Positions 37,171 to 46,060 of a stretch of 64,000 nt of DNA are shown here, one piece after another. Origin of the DNA: Desulfobacteraceae bacterium (GTDB taxonomy: Bacteria > Desulfobacterota > Desulfobacteria > Desulfobacterales > Desulfobacteraceae); NCBI GenBank assembly GCA_016744295.1, contig JADGEQ010000004.1, positions 155,912-219,911 on the forward strand, in the 5' to 3' direction. The notes below the pieces were generated by a model. It saw nothing but the letters and a program-made list of their open reading frames with translations, ran no database searches and was not told the DNA's origin. Position numbers and translations under genes: made by a program. How positions within the stretch are numbered: the stretch's first letter is position 1; each line of letters begins with the position of its first letter.

Positions 37171-38085
37171 CTATTTGATCAGGCAGGAGGCAAATTTTTT
37201 AAAAATATCCGGGGCAAATTTTCCTTCAAGTACCTCTCCTTTGATGATTTGAAGCGAATTAAACGGTTTTTTTGCCTTTCTGAATTTTTTATTCCGGTAG
37301 GTTAGGGGTTCGTAGCTGTCGATGAGGCCGATAAGCTGACTGTCCCGGGAGATGGTTTTGCTGCCGTGGGGATACCCGCTTCCGTCTATTCGTTCATGGT
37401 GCTCAAGGGCAACCGTTGCCACGGAGATATCAAAATCCGTATTGAGGATGATCATGTCGTGGCCCAATTTCGGATGGGTGGTAAATTTTTTGAATTCCAT
37501 ATCTGTCAGCCGCTTGTCCGTTTCCAACAGAATTTTATCCAGTTTTGAAGTACCCACATCATGGAGCAGGGCACAAAGGGCTAACTGCGCGGTGTCGGCT
37601 TCGGAAAAATTATGAAAAAAACAATATTGCAGGACCAGGGCCGTTACATTGACGGTGTGCTCCTCCATCATGGGTGAATTGGTGGTTATCTTGGACAGGT
37701 ATCCCATGGTCCCTTGGTCCTGGCCATAGGCTTCTAGGAGGATATCAATGGTTTCCGGCATTGATTCCATTGCTTTTTCCTGGTTGGGGTCCAATGCTTC
37801 GTGAACAATGTTGCAAAGGGCCTGTTTTATCTGTTTGAGTCCGCCTTCGGCAATCTCTTTTACCAGATTTGCGTTTAACGCAGTTGTCAGTTCTTTTAAT
37901 GCATCCTCTTTATCTTTTTTCAGGATGAACAGCTGGGGGTGCTTGGTTTTGACGGCCCGATCCTTTTTTATGATATCACCGATTTTTTTGTACAGAATAA
38001 ATTCACCCTCCCTGGACTGATAATAAAAGGGAACGGTTTTAAATAAATGTATTTGGGATGCTTTTATATTTAAATGATCCGTCAT
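37171..38085 (-). CDS. HD-GYP domain protein (probable c-di-GMP phosphodiesterase)
   Basis: Cytoplasmic protein of about 304 residues. The C-terminal half is an HD-GYP domain: 'EEHTVNVT', 'LLHDVGTSKLDK' (HD), 'HPKLGHDMI', and 'HHERIDGSGYPHG' (GYP) are present, so hydrolysis of cyclic di-GMP to GMP is expected. The N-terminal half (about 1-130) is a domain I do not recognise. I preferred the ATG at 38085 because GGATAAAG lies upstream; the longer TTG start at 38118 has no ribosome site. It follows the MTHFR gene by about 70 bases on the same strand. Confidence 0.85.
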   Translation of the reverse strand: MTDHLNIKASQIHLFKTVPFYYQSREGEFILYKKIGDIIKKDRAVKTKHPQLFILKKDKEDALKELTTALNANLVKEIAEGGLKQIKQALCNIVHEALDPNQEKAMESMPETIDILLEAYGQDQGTMGYLSKITTNSPMMEEHTVNVTALVLQYCFFHNFSEADTAQLALCALLHDVGTSKLDKILLETDKRLTDMEFKKFTTHPKLGHDMIILNTDFDISVATVALEHHERIDGSGYPHGSKTISRDSQLIGLIDSYEPLTYRNKKFRKAKKPFNSLQIIKGEVLEGKFAPDIFKKFASCLIK

Positions 38086-38156
38086 CGGCTTTATCCATAA
38101 TATTCTTTCAGGGCACAACTGGTTTTAAAATAGCGCTGTGAAATACCGGATGGATA

Positions 38157-38975
38157 TTAAAGAATTTTAGGTAATATGTCAAACCGATCAAAGGGCGGCA
38201 TGATACAGGCCCCTGAAAACAGTTGTTTTGCCAGTTTAAGCATTTGTCGGGATTGATTGATGCCGGCGGAAACCGGGTCGTCAGCGGTTGCCATTTCTTT
38301 TTGAAGCTCGTCAGGTACGGCGATACCTGCAACTTTGTTGTGGAGGAAACAGGCATGTTTATGGGAAAGCAGGGGTAAAATTCCCATGATGACGGGGATG
38401 TTGATATGGTTTAACCCATCATGGAGTTTCTTTGCTGTGTTGGGGTCGTATACCGGCTGGGTGACGATAAAGCTTGCGCCGGCAACTGCTTTTCTTTCAA
38501 TTCGCTTGATTTCATTTTCAAGCCCGTCCACCTCCGGTCGGTAATCCAGTACGGCACCGGTGCAAAGATCCGCGCTTGCGGCCATATGGATAAGTTCAAA
38601 CACAGTTAGGTCATTGACAGTTGTTGTCTTGTTTTCCTTGTTTCGGGCCGACGGATCTCCGGTGACGGCAATGACGGTATCAATTCCCATGGCCTTGGCA
38701 CCCCATAATTCCGCCCCAAGGCCCAGTCGGTTATGATCCCGGACCGTAACATGGAGAATGGCGGGTTTGCCGGTTCGTTCCTGGAGCAGATGGGAAAAAA
38801 CCATGGCGGACATTCTGGGCCTTGCAACCGGATTGGATGCCACGCTGAACCCGTCAAAGGATAGATCGGCAAGAGTGTTGAGTTTGTCCAGAAGAGCCCG
38901 GCCATCATACCCGGCCGGGGGTACCACTTCCAATGTGATTTTGAACTTGTTTTTGCCTGCAAGTAAAAATGACAT
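38157..38975 (-). CDS. metF: Methylenetetrahydrofolate reductase
   Basis: A 272-residue TIM-barrel flavoprotein that interconverts methylene- and methyl-tetrahydrofolate, used in methionine synthesis and in the methyl branch of the Wood-Ljungdahl pathway. Family signatures include 'ITLEVVPPAG' at the start, 'DGFSVASNPVARPRMSA', 'HVTVRDHNRLGLGAELWGA', 'VIAVTGDPSAR' and 'FIVTQPVYD'. AAGGATC precedes the ATG. There is no adjacent MetV (zinc) or HdrABC-like partner, so the electron donor is not evident. Confidence 0.9.
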   Translation of the reverse strand: MSFLLAGKNKFKITLEVVPPAGYDGRALLDKLNTLADLSFDGFSVASNPVARPRMSAMVFSHLLQERTGKPAILHVTVRDHNRLGLGAELWGAKAMGIDTVIAVTGDPSARNKENKTTTVNDLTVFELIHMAASADLCTGAVLDYRPEVDGLENEIKRIERKAVAGASFIVTQPVYDPNTAKKLHDGLNHINIPVIMGILPLLSHKHACFLHNKVAGIAVPDELQKEMATADDPVSAGINQSRQMLKLAKQLFSGACIMPPFDRFDILPKIL

Positions 38976-39102
38976 GGGGGGATCCTTTCTTAAATTTTAG
39001 ATATTATCTATTTTAATATGCCCTGTATTGGGTTTTGGGTCAAATTTTATTCTCCCTGAAAGGGTGACGATTTTTAATTATTTTACTCTTGATGTAAAAA
39101 TT

Positions 39103-39131
39103 GTGTAATGATAATGTTGCAATTGTTACAC
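39103..39131. promoter_or_regulatory. Dyad upstream of the cytochrome operon
   Basis: GTGTAA (39103-39108) and TTACAC (39126-39131) form a 6-bp inverted repeat with a 17-bp spacer about 125 bp before the first cytochrome gene. It is a possible activator site; no regulator is assigned. Confidence 0.25.
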
Positions 39132-39254
39132 GAACGTTTCTTGATGCAAAATCGCTCTCTGGGTATAAAAAACAATTGGCATTCTCTAAGGATTCCTAAG
39201 TTTACTATTGTTTCGCTATTATCAGGTATGTATGGTCGCTTACAGGAGGTAATT

Positions 39255-39791
39255 GTGGGTTTAAGCTATAGGATGCGTCTAATCCTCGTATGCATCAGTA
39301 TTTTGGTGATGACCGGCGTTGGATTTTTATTTAAAAATTTATTGCTCCCCGACTCTTTTGGTGTCTATGGCCCCTTTCGGGCAGATGCCATTGAAGAAGC
39401 TTCCCAGGTGCCCATTCGCCACGGTACCAATGATTCCTGTTTTAAATGTCATGGTTTTGAAGCAAGGATTCACAAAGCCGGACTTCACAAGACTATTTCC
39501 TGCGAATTTTGTCACGGGACCTATGCCGATCATGTGGCTGGGGGTAAAAAAACAGGCATCCTGCCCGTGAAAACCGGTGAAAAGATCACCACCCTTTGTC
39601 TGCGGTGCCATAACACGGAAATAAAGGCAAGGTCGGAAGAGGTGATCAAGACCGTTGCCCTGCCGGATCATCTCAGGGACCAGCAGGTCAAGCTTACCCA
39701 CACGTGTAATCAATGTCACCATGTTCATGCGCCGCTGAAGTATATCAACCGTGCTAAACAGATCACAGGGTTTATGGAGGAAGGCGTATGA
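39255..39791 (+). CDS. Membrane-anchored tetrahaem cytochrome c
   Basis: A 178-residue c-type cytochrome. I chose the GTG at 39255, since AGGAGGTAATT precedes it and an N-terminal helix ('LILVCISILVMTGVGFLF') follows directly; earlier ATGs have no ribosome site. Four CxxCH haem sites are seen: CFKCH, CEFCH, CLRCH and CNQCH. Extra histidines around the sites can give bis-His ligation. It is the first gene of a unit with an FeS protein, NrfD and an octahaem cytochrome, so it probably carries electrons from the membrane quinol module to the periplasm. Overlaps the FeS gene by four bases. Confidence 0.85.
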   Translation: MGLSYRMRLILVCISILVMTGVGFLFKNLLLPDSFGVYGPFRADAIEEASQVPIRHGTNDSCFKCHGFEARIHKAGLHKTISCEFCHGTYADHVAGGKKTGILPVKTGEKITTLCLRCHNTEIKARSEEVIKTVALPDHLRDQQVKLTHTCNQCHHVHAPLKYINRAKQITGFMEEGV

Positions 39792-40588
39792 AGATAATAG
39801 ATCCCTCCCCGGACATGAAGAAAAGATCCTTTTTAAAAAATGTATTAAACGGCACCATTGCCGGTTCCCTTTTTCTGGTCTATCCCATGGGGGCAGGCAG
39901 TTTTGAAATCCCGGAGCAGATTCCGGGCATACGGGATAAAGAATACGATATCAAGGCACAAAAGTTTGCGTTTATCGTTGATATTACCCGGTGTATCGGG
40001 TGCGGGTCCTGCTGTGTGGCAGATAAGCGGGAGTATAATGTGCCCGACGGAAACTATAGAACCTGGGTGGAACGTTATGTAAAAGGCTTTTCAGATCAGA
40101 TTTATGTGGACTGTCCCAACGGGGGGCTTGACGGATATCAGACTCCCAGATCCGATATTCCAGAAGCGGTTCGGGACACATTTTTTGTGCCAAAACTTTG
40201 TAATATGTGCAAGGAGGCACCCTGTGTTCAGGTTTGTCCCGTGGGGGCCACCTTTACCTCCCCGGACGGGTTTGTCCTGGTGGATAAGAAACGGTGTGTG
40301 GGCTGTGCCTATTGTATCCAGGCCTGCCCCTATTCCGTCCGGTTTATCCACCCTGAAACCCGGGTGGTTGAAAAATGTAACTGGTGCTACCATAGAATCA
40401 GAAAAGGGTTGCTGCCTGCCTGTGTGGATGTCTGTCCCACCGGCGCACGCAAGTTCGGGAGCCTTCGGGATAAAAATTCTGAGGTTTATAAAATTCTTAA
40501 GGGGCCTGGGGTGTTGACGGTCCTTAAGCGAGAGATGGGCACCTGGCCCGCATTGTATTACAAAGGTGCAAGAAGGGAGGTGGTCTGA
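39788..40588 (+). CDS. Four-cluster ferredoxin subunit (NrfC/PsrB type)
   Basis: A 266-residue iron-sulfur subunit. Four cysteine groups bind [4Fe-4S] clusters: 'CIGCGSCC', 'CNMCKEAPCVQVCP', 'CVGCAYCIQACPY' and 'CNWCYHR' with 'CVDVCPTG'. An N-terminal hydrophobic segment follows 'KKRSFLK', which resembles a Tat signal but has Lys-Arg instead of Arg-Arg, so export by Tat is likely but not certain. It pairs with the NrfD subunit encoded next (one-base overlap) to move electrons between the quinone pool and cytochromes. GGAGGAAGG precedes the ATG. Confidence 0.9.
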   Translation: MKIIDPSPDMKKRSFLKNVLNGTIAGSLFLVYPMGAGSFEIPEQIPGIRDKEYDIKAQKFAFIVDITRCIGCGSCCVADKREYNVPDGNYRTWVERYVKGFSDQIYVDCPNGGLDGYQTPRSDIPEAVRDTFFVPKLCNMCKEAPCVQVCPVGATFTSPDGFVLVDKKRCVGCAYCIQACPYSVRFIHPETRVVEKCNWCYHRIRKGLLPACVDVCPTGARKFGSLRDKNSEVYKILKGPGVLTVLKREMGTWPALYYKGARREVV

Positions 40589-41793
40589 TGAATACCGCGC
40601 AAGTTTCCGGTGCCATGGCTTCCGATTCAATCGGTTCGGCTACCATGCTGGTCTCCAACTATGTATTTCCCAATGACTTCCACGTTCACTGGAGTATGAT
40701 GATCGTGCTTTACCCATACATCACAGGGCTTGTGGACGGTGCCTTTATCATTGCGGCTCTGTATTATCTTTTTGATGTAAAAAGCCTGCAGCCCGTGGCG
40801 AGATTTTCCCTCCTGTTTGCCCTGGCATTTTTATGCTGTGCCACCCTGCCGCTGCTGCTCCATCTGGGGCGGCCCGAGCGTAATTTAAATATGCTGCTCA
40901 CCCCCAGTCCCAGTTCTGCCATGGCAGGATTTGGTTATATCTATGCCGTGTCCATGGGGGTTCTTACCTTCATAATTCTTTTTGTATACCGGCCGGTGTT
41001 GGTGGAACTACGGGCCACCTCCAAGGGCTGGCTCCAGGTTTTATACCGGGTCATTACCTTTGACAGCATTGATCTGTCCGATGATGCCCTGAAACTGGAT
41101 GGGAAAATAATCCGATTTTTGGTGGGAATCGGCATTCCCATTGCCGCGGTTCTCCACGGATATGTGGGATTTATTTTTGGCGGGGTCAAGGCAAACCCCA
41201 CCTGGTCCACACCGCTCATGCCGGTGATCTTTCTTTTCTCGGCCTGTGTTTCCGGAATATCGGCCATTATCCTGGCCTATATTGTTATCCGAAAGTTCAG
41301 CAACAGGCCCATTGATCATGAATGCATTATCACCATGATCAAAACCCTCACTGGTTTTTTTATTCTGGCCTTTTCCTTTGAAATGCTGGAGGTGTTTTCC
41401 CACTCCTATTTAAAATCCGGATACCACCACATGGTGGAGGGGCTTTTAAACGGGCCATTGGCAAATTCCTTTTGGTTCTGGCAGGTCAAGCTAGGTTCGG
41501 TTCTTCCCCTCCTGCTTCTGGGCTGCATGGGAATTTTTAAGATAAGATCCTATTTATACAATTTTCTGGCCGCAGGCGTATCCGCCATATTGCTGGTCCA
41601 GGTGCTGATCATGCGCTGGAATGTTGTTATCGGCGGCCAGCTTATGAGCAAAAGTGCCAGGGGATATACTGAGTTTCACCCCCTGTGGTTTGATAAAGAG
41701 GGTATCATTGCCGTGATTATTGTCATGGCCATTCCCTTTGTCATTCTCTTTGTTCTTGGGAAGATTTTCCCCTTTTGGGCCGAAGACAAATGA
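40588..41793 (+). CDS. nrfD: NrfD/PsrC-type quinone-interacting membrane subunit
   Basis: A 401-residue integral membrane protein with about ten helices, of the NrfD/PsrC family that oxidises or reduces menaquinol without cofactors of its own. 'HLGRPERNLNMLLTP' and 'HGYVGFIFGGVKANPTWSTPLMP' are characteristic. The C-terminal 'GYTEFHPLWFDKEGI' segment is also family-typical. With the FeS and cytochrome genes it should form a quinol dehydrogenase or reductase complex. GGGAGG precedes the ATG. Confidence 0.92.
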   Translation: MNTAQVSGAMASDSIGSATMLVSNYVFPNDFHVHWSMMIVLYPYITGLVDGAFIIAALYYLFDVKSLQPVARFSLLFALAFLCCATLPLLLHLGRPERNLNMLLTPSPSSAMAGFGYIYAVSMGVLTFIILFVYRPVLVELRATSKGWLQVLYRVITFDSIDLSDDALKLDGKIIRFLVGIGIPIAAVLHGYVGFIFGGVKANPTWSTPLMPVIFLFSACVSGISAIILAYIVIRKFSNRPIDHECIITMIKTLTGFFILAFSFEMLEVFSHSYLKSGYHHMVEGLLNGPLANSFWFWQVKLGSVLPLLLLGCMGIFKIRSYLYNFLAAGVSAILLVQVLIMRWNVVIGGQLMSKSARGYTEFHPLWFDKEGIIAVIIVMAIPFVILFVLGKIFPFWAEDK

Positions 41794-41964
41794 TGCTTAG
41801 AAAGTGATGTATAGAAAATGAATTCTTTTTAGATATACAAAGATAAAAAAAGGCAAAAGGACGGAAAAGGAGGTGGTTTGTTTTTTGTTTCGGAGGCGTT
41901 GCAGCCATAACGGAGAGGCCCGTTAGAGCGCAGTCTAATCTTAATATTTTGGAGGAGTGTGATC

Positions 41965-43554
41965 ATGACTTTCCTACGGTCATTTTTGGTGTTTACAATT
42001 TTGTGCATTTTTACGGCAGGGACGGCACTGGCATTGACCGAAGAGTCCTTTGACGTTAAAAATCCAAAAGTTCAAGAAATGAACAAAAAATGCGTCACCT
42101 GTCATTTAAAGGAAAACAAATCCCTGGTTATGCAATGGGAAAACTCTGCCCATGCAGCGGCCAAAGAAGGCCAGGTGGGATGTTATAATTGTCATGCGGC
42201 AAACAAGGGTGATGAAATGGGCTACCAGCATGAGGGGGCTTTCATAAAGGCAATTCTTTCGCCCAACGATTGTGCCAAATGCCATGAACCTGAAGCAAAG
42301 GAGATGTCGATTTCCCACCATGCCACTGCCGGTGAAATCATGGCATCCCTGGACAATATGCTGGCCGAGGTGGTCGGCGGCATGCCCAACAACAAAGCAA
42401 ATATGGCCAGCGGTTGCTGGCAGTGTCACGGGTCAGTGGTTTCCCTGAAACGGGATAAAGAAGGGAACTCTCTTCGCTCTAAAACCGATGCACCCCAAAT
42501 GGATTACAACACCTGGCCCAATTCCGGGATCGGCCGTATTAATCCCGACGGCAGCAAAGGTGTTTGTAATGCCTGCCATTCCAAGCATGATTTTAGCGCA
42601 TCCAGGGCAAGGCAGCCCGAAAATTGCGGTAAATGCCACCTGGGTCCGGACCATCCCCAAAAAGAAATATATGAAGAATCCAAACACGGTATTGCCTTTT
42701 ACACAGCGGAAAAAGGAAACACTCCCAACGGTATGAACATTTACAAGGACGGCTCCTGGGTATTAGGGGATGACTATCACACCGCCCCTACCTGTTCTAC
42801 CTGCCACATGGGATCCTTTGTCAAACTCAACGGTGCTGTGGCCAAAAACAGTCATAACGTTGGGGACAGACTTTCCTGGAATTTGAGGGCTCCGGTCTCT
42901 TCAAAATTGAACAGGGTAACCTTTACCGACGGATCTGTGACCGATGTCACCGGCGACATACCTCCCCGGGCCGGTCAGAAAGCAAAGAAAAAGTCCTATG
43001 TTCGCAAGGGCGATAAACTCAAAAAGGTGATTGAAGAAAAAACCATCCAAAAAGTTGTCTCCTGGAAAGAAAGACGGTCTTCCATGCAAGAGGTCTGTAA
43101 ATCCTGTCACGGCATCAATCATGTTAAAGATTTCTATCTGCAGCTGGATGATCTGGTCACCCTGTACAATGATAAGTTTGGTAAACCAGGGCTTGAAATT
43201 GTAAAGATGCTGAAAAAGGATAAAATTTGGGAGAATAGCGGATTCCAGCACAAGATCGGGTATACCTGGTTTGAAATCTGGCACCACGAGGGCAGACGGG
43301 CCCGGATGGCAGCGGCCATGTTTGCACCGGATTATACCCACTGGCACGGTATGTATGAAATTTCCAGAAATTTTTACCAGGAATTTTTGCCCGAGGTTCA
43401 GGAATTGGCAGATCATGCCGGTATGGGTGAAAAATATCGCAGCCACATCACTGCACTTCTGGCGAAGCCTGAGCACCTCTGGATAAAAACCGGAGGCAGC
43501 GCTGAGACCATGAAACTTATTGAAGAAGAAAACAAGCTGCGGTATAATCAATAA
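41965..43554 (+). CDS. Octahaem cytochrome c of the hydroxylamine oxidoreductase (HAO) type
   Basis: A 529-residue periplasmic cytochrome with signal peptide cleaved after 'TALA'. Eight CxxCH sites are present: CVTCH, CYNCH, CAKCH, CWQCH, CNACH, CGKCH, CSTCH and CKSCH. Length, spacing and the C-terminal 'WHHEGRRARMAAAMFAPDYTHWHGMYE' region (parts) fit the HAO family rather than octahaem tetrathionate reductase. Non-ammonia-oxidising members usually reduce nitrite or hydroxylamine to ammonium. Coupling to the NrfD/FeS/tetrahaem genes upstream suggests a reductase fed from menaquinol. I chose the ATG at 41965 because GGAGGA is nine bases upstream; GTG 41959 is too close. Confidence 0.85.
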   Translation: MTFLRSFLVFTILCIFTAGTALALTEESFDVKNPKVQEMNKKCVTCHLKENKSLVMQWENSAHAAAKEGQVGCYNCHAANKGDEMGYQHEGAFIKAILSPNDCAKCHEPEAKEMSISHHATAGEIMASLDNMLAEVVGGMPNNKANMASGCWQCHGSVVSLKRDKEGNSLRSKTDAPQMDYNTWPNSGIGRINPDGSKGVCNACHSKHDFSASRARQPENCGKCHLGPDHPQKEIYEESKHGIAFYTAEKGNTPNGMNIYKDGSWVLGDDYHTAPTCSTCHMGSFVKLNGAVAKNSHNVGDRLSWNLRAPVSSKLNRVTFTDGSVTDVTGDIPPRAGQKAKKKSYVRKGDKLKKVIEEKTIQKVVSWKERRSSMQEVCKSCHGINHVKDFYLQLDDLVTLYNDKFGKPGLEIVKMLKKDKIWENSGFQHKIGYTWFEIWHHEGRRARMAAAMFAPDYTHWHGMYEISRNFYQEFLPEVQELADHAGMGEKYRSHITALLAKPEHLWIKTGGSAETMKLIEEENKLRYNQ

Positions 43555-43599
43555 ACATAGTAGAGTGTTTCGTAAAAAAAATAAATAACAATGAATCCG

Positions 43600-43631
43600 G
43601 GCAGGAAGACAGGGCAAGAGGTCTTCCTGCC
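43600..43631 (+). promoter_or_regulatory. Hairpin after the octahaem cytochrome gene
   Basis: GGCAGGAAGAC and GTCTTCCTGCC, a perfect 11-bp stem (14 bp with one mismatch), ten-base loop, no T run. It may protect the 3' end of the cytochrome mRNA, or reduce expression of the next gene. Confidence 0.55.
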
Positions 43632-43655
43632 TGGCTCATTTATACAAAGGATCTT

Positions 43656-44243
43656 ATGGGAAACATATTGAGATACTGTATAATCGTGGTGTGTTCGGTT
43701 TTGATTTTTGCGGCGGGCGTTTCCTTTGCAGAAGAGAAAAATGATCTCTTCTCCCAGATTGAAAATTTAAAGATAGAACGTCAGGGATATGTGCTGGGGG
43801 CAGAACTGACCCCGGCACAGCAGGAGATCGCTGCCAAAAACCCCATGGAAGCCGCGTCCAAAAAGGTGTTTAAGTTTAAGGACAAAAGGTTGAGTGTGGT
43901 TGCAGACAGGGAAACCCGCAGGGTGCTCGTTATTTACGAACAGTTTGAAAACCTATCCCAGTACCAGGTTCAAAATTTGGTCGGAGAATTGTTCATGGCC
44001 TATGAAGATCCCACCATTTCCGCCCATGACAAGGTGATCTATTGGGCCTGGGGCAAAAAGGAAAAGTTTACCTCTGCCCAGTTTGATTTGGCCAAGGAAA
44101 AAAAGAAAAAATTGAGTATCATTGCCACGGTGAAATTCAACTCCGAGATTAAAATTATGGATAAAAATGAAACCCAGGCCATTGGTGATGTATATTATAT
44201 CATCAGCTCAGATCCTTTGCTCACCTATTTTCATGATACCTGA
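43656..44243 (+). CDS. Exported protein of unknown function linked to the octahaem cytochrome
   Basis: A 195-residue protein I do not recognise. It has a classical signal peptide (cleavage after 'VSFA', about residue 23). The mature part is rich in Lys and Glu, lacks cysteine, and is predicted alpha/beta, with 'YVLGAELTPAQQEIAAKNP' near its start and 'SEIKIMDKNETQAIGDVYY' near its end. It carries no haem or metal site. Its position 100 bases after the octahaem gene suggests a helper or regulator of that system, which is inference. Confidence 0.55.
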   Translation: MGNILRYCIIVVCSVLIFAAGVSFAEEKNDLFSQIENLKIERQGYVLGAELTPAQQEIAAKNPMEAASKKVFKFKDKRLSVVADRETRRVLVIYEQFENLSQYQVQNLVGELFMAYEDPTISAHDKVIYWAWGKKEKFTSAQFDLAKEKKKKLSIIATVKFNSEIKIMDKNETQAIGDVYYIISSDPLLTYFHDT

Positions 44244-44341
44244 TTTGTCTGTTATTTTTTTTTAAATTTGTTTGTATTCTGTCTTCTGATTTTCTATGAA
44301 TAGAGGGTTGATATATTAAAATAAAAGAGAAAGGGTATAGA

Positions 44342-46003
44342 GTGAAATTTTATCGCTTATTGTCTATTATTTTTTGTTTGTTTGTCCTTTGTATAAATGG
44401 GTTGGAAGGTTCACTCCCAGCATTTGCAGAGGACCCTTTGCCGATTGTCTCTCCCGGAGAAATTTCAGAAATCCCGTCAGATAAGGGTATCTTGCGGTTT
44501 GGTATCCATACCTCCAAAATTGGAAACTTTGATCCGGATTATGCCAAGGGGTCTGAAGACAACACCTATGCGGATATGGTGTTTAACAGTCTGTTGCGGT
44601 ATGTCCCCGGGGATTCTTCCCAAATGGAGCCGGATCTTGCCATAAAAATGCCTGAATTTGAAATTCGCCATGGCAGGCAAATTTGGACCATTCAATTGCG
44701 AAAAGGCATCCTGTTCCATGAAGGTCCCTATTCCAAATCCTATGAATTGACGGCAGATGATGTGATCTATTCTCTGGAAAAAGCGGCAGATCCTTCACGC
44801 AGTGCGAAATTTGGCTCATATTCAGGCATGAAATTTAAGAGAGTGGATACCCATATCATTGAAATAACAATTGAAAATCCCATGTCCCCCCTGTTTTTCT
44901 TGCCCCTTCTCGCCAACCGGGAAGGGGGCTTTATTCTCAGCAAACACGCCATTGAAACGGGCGGTTATGATAATTTTATCCAACACCCCGTGGGAACAGG
45001 TCCCTTTAAGTTTAAGCGTTATGCAGCCGGAGAAAAGCTGGTACTCATTGCCAATGAAAATTATTTCAGGGGAAAACCCCTGCTGAATGGGGTTGAAGTT
45101 CATTTTATCCCGGACAATAAAAAGCGGGAGGCAACCTTTAATTCGGGCCGGGTCGATGTGATCTACGGAGTGGGGGATCCGGGCTGGATTGAACAGATGG
45201 AAAGGGAACCGGGGGCGATTGGTGATGTGTTTGGCCCCGGAGTCACGGGGTTGTTCCATTTTAATACCGCCATAAAACCCATGGATGATATCCGGATACG
45301 GCAGGCCATTACCCTGGCACTGGACAGAAAAATTTTTCTGGAAGCCAGCAGCAAACGGTTAGTCGCCCCGGTTTTCGCACCCATGTCCTCACAATTTCTT
45401 CCGGGAGGACTGTCCAATGATAAAACCAAAGCCCTGGGGCTGTCTGTTGGCAAAAATCTGGAAAAAGCGAGGCAATTGCTTGTTCAGGCCGGATATGCCA
45501 ATGGTTTTTCCATGGATCTTGTGACATCGGAAAAGCGACTCTACCGCAAAACCTACCAAATATTGAAAGCGCAATTGGAAAAGATCGGCATTCACGTTAA
45601 TCTTCAGGTGGTGGCCCATTCAAAGATGCATAAACGGATCCGCCAGGATGCAAACCCCATTGTGCTCTATTTTGCCTTCCGCCCCAATGCCGACAGCTAT
45701 TTGAGGGGTTTTTTTCACTCGGACTCCATTGTAACGACAGGGATAAAACCCCGTACCAATTTTTCCCACTACGTTAAAATTGACAAGCTGATAGATAATG
45801 CCTTTACGACTATTCATCCCAATCAGCAGATCAATCTCTGGGAGCAGGCCCAGATCAGGATACTTTATGATGCGATGGTTTATCCCTTGTTCGACATCAA
45901 TGATTGCGCTCTTCGACAAGACTATGTGGATTATGGTCATCCGTTGATATCCAGCCTGGCAGGCTATCCCCAGTTTAACGAGAAAACCTGTATTAACAAA
46001 TAA
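44342..46003 (+). CDS. OppA/DppA-type periplasmic binding protein (SBP_bac_5), orphan
   Basis: A 553-residue extracellular solute-binding protein of family 5, which binds peptides, nickel or related ligands for ABC transporters. GTG start with AAAGGG upstream; signal peptide cut after 'AFA' (about residue 31). Family motifs include 'WTIQLRKGILFHEG', 'LTADDVIYSLEKAADP', 'HPVGTGPFKFKRY' and 'IRQAITLALDRKIFLE'. No permease or ATPase gene is adjacent, so it either uses remote transporter parts or serves as a receptor. It is convergent with the SLC13 permease gene. Confidence 0.88.
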   Translation: MKFYRLLSIIFCLFVLCINGLEGSLPAFAEDPLPIVSPGEISEIPSDKGILRFGIHTSKIGNFDPDYAKGSEDNTYADMVFNSLLRYVPGDSSQMEPDLAIKMPEFEIRHGRQIWTIQLRKGILFHEGPYSKSYELTADDVIYSLEKAADPSRSAKFGSYSGMKFKRVDTHIIEITIENPMSPLFFLPLLANREGGFILSKHAIETGGYDNFIQHPVGTGPFKFKRYAAGEKLVLIANENYFRGKPLLNGVEVHFIPDNKKREATFNSGRVDVIYGVGDPGWIEQMEREPGAIGDVFGPGVTGLFHFNTAIKPMDDIRIRQAITLALDRKIFLEASSKRLVAPVFAPMSSQFLPGGLSNDKTKALGLSVGKNLEKARQLLVQAGYANGFSMDLVTSEKRLYRKTYQILKAQLEKIGIHVNLQVVAHSKMHKRIRQDANPIVLYFAFRPNADSYLRGFFHSDSIVTTGIKPRTNFSHYVKIDKLIDNAFTTIHPNQQINLWEQAQIRILYDAMVYPLFDINDCALRQDYVDYGHPLISSLAGYPQFNEKTCINK

Positions 46004-46060
46004 TATCCGGACTCGGAACCCTTTACCCAAAAAGCGTTTTTAATTTACAGGTGGCAAAAT

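Noticed and set aside
41965..43554. Octahaem tetrathionate reductase
   Set aside because: Length, haem spacing and the C-terminal WHHEGRR/DYTHWHG region fit HAO-type cytochromes better.
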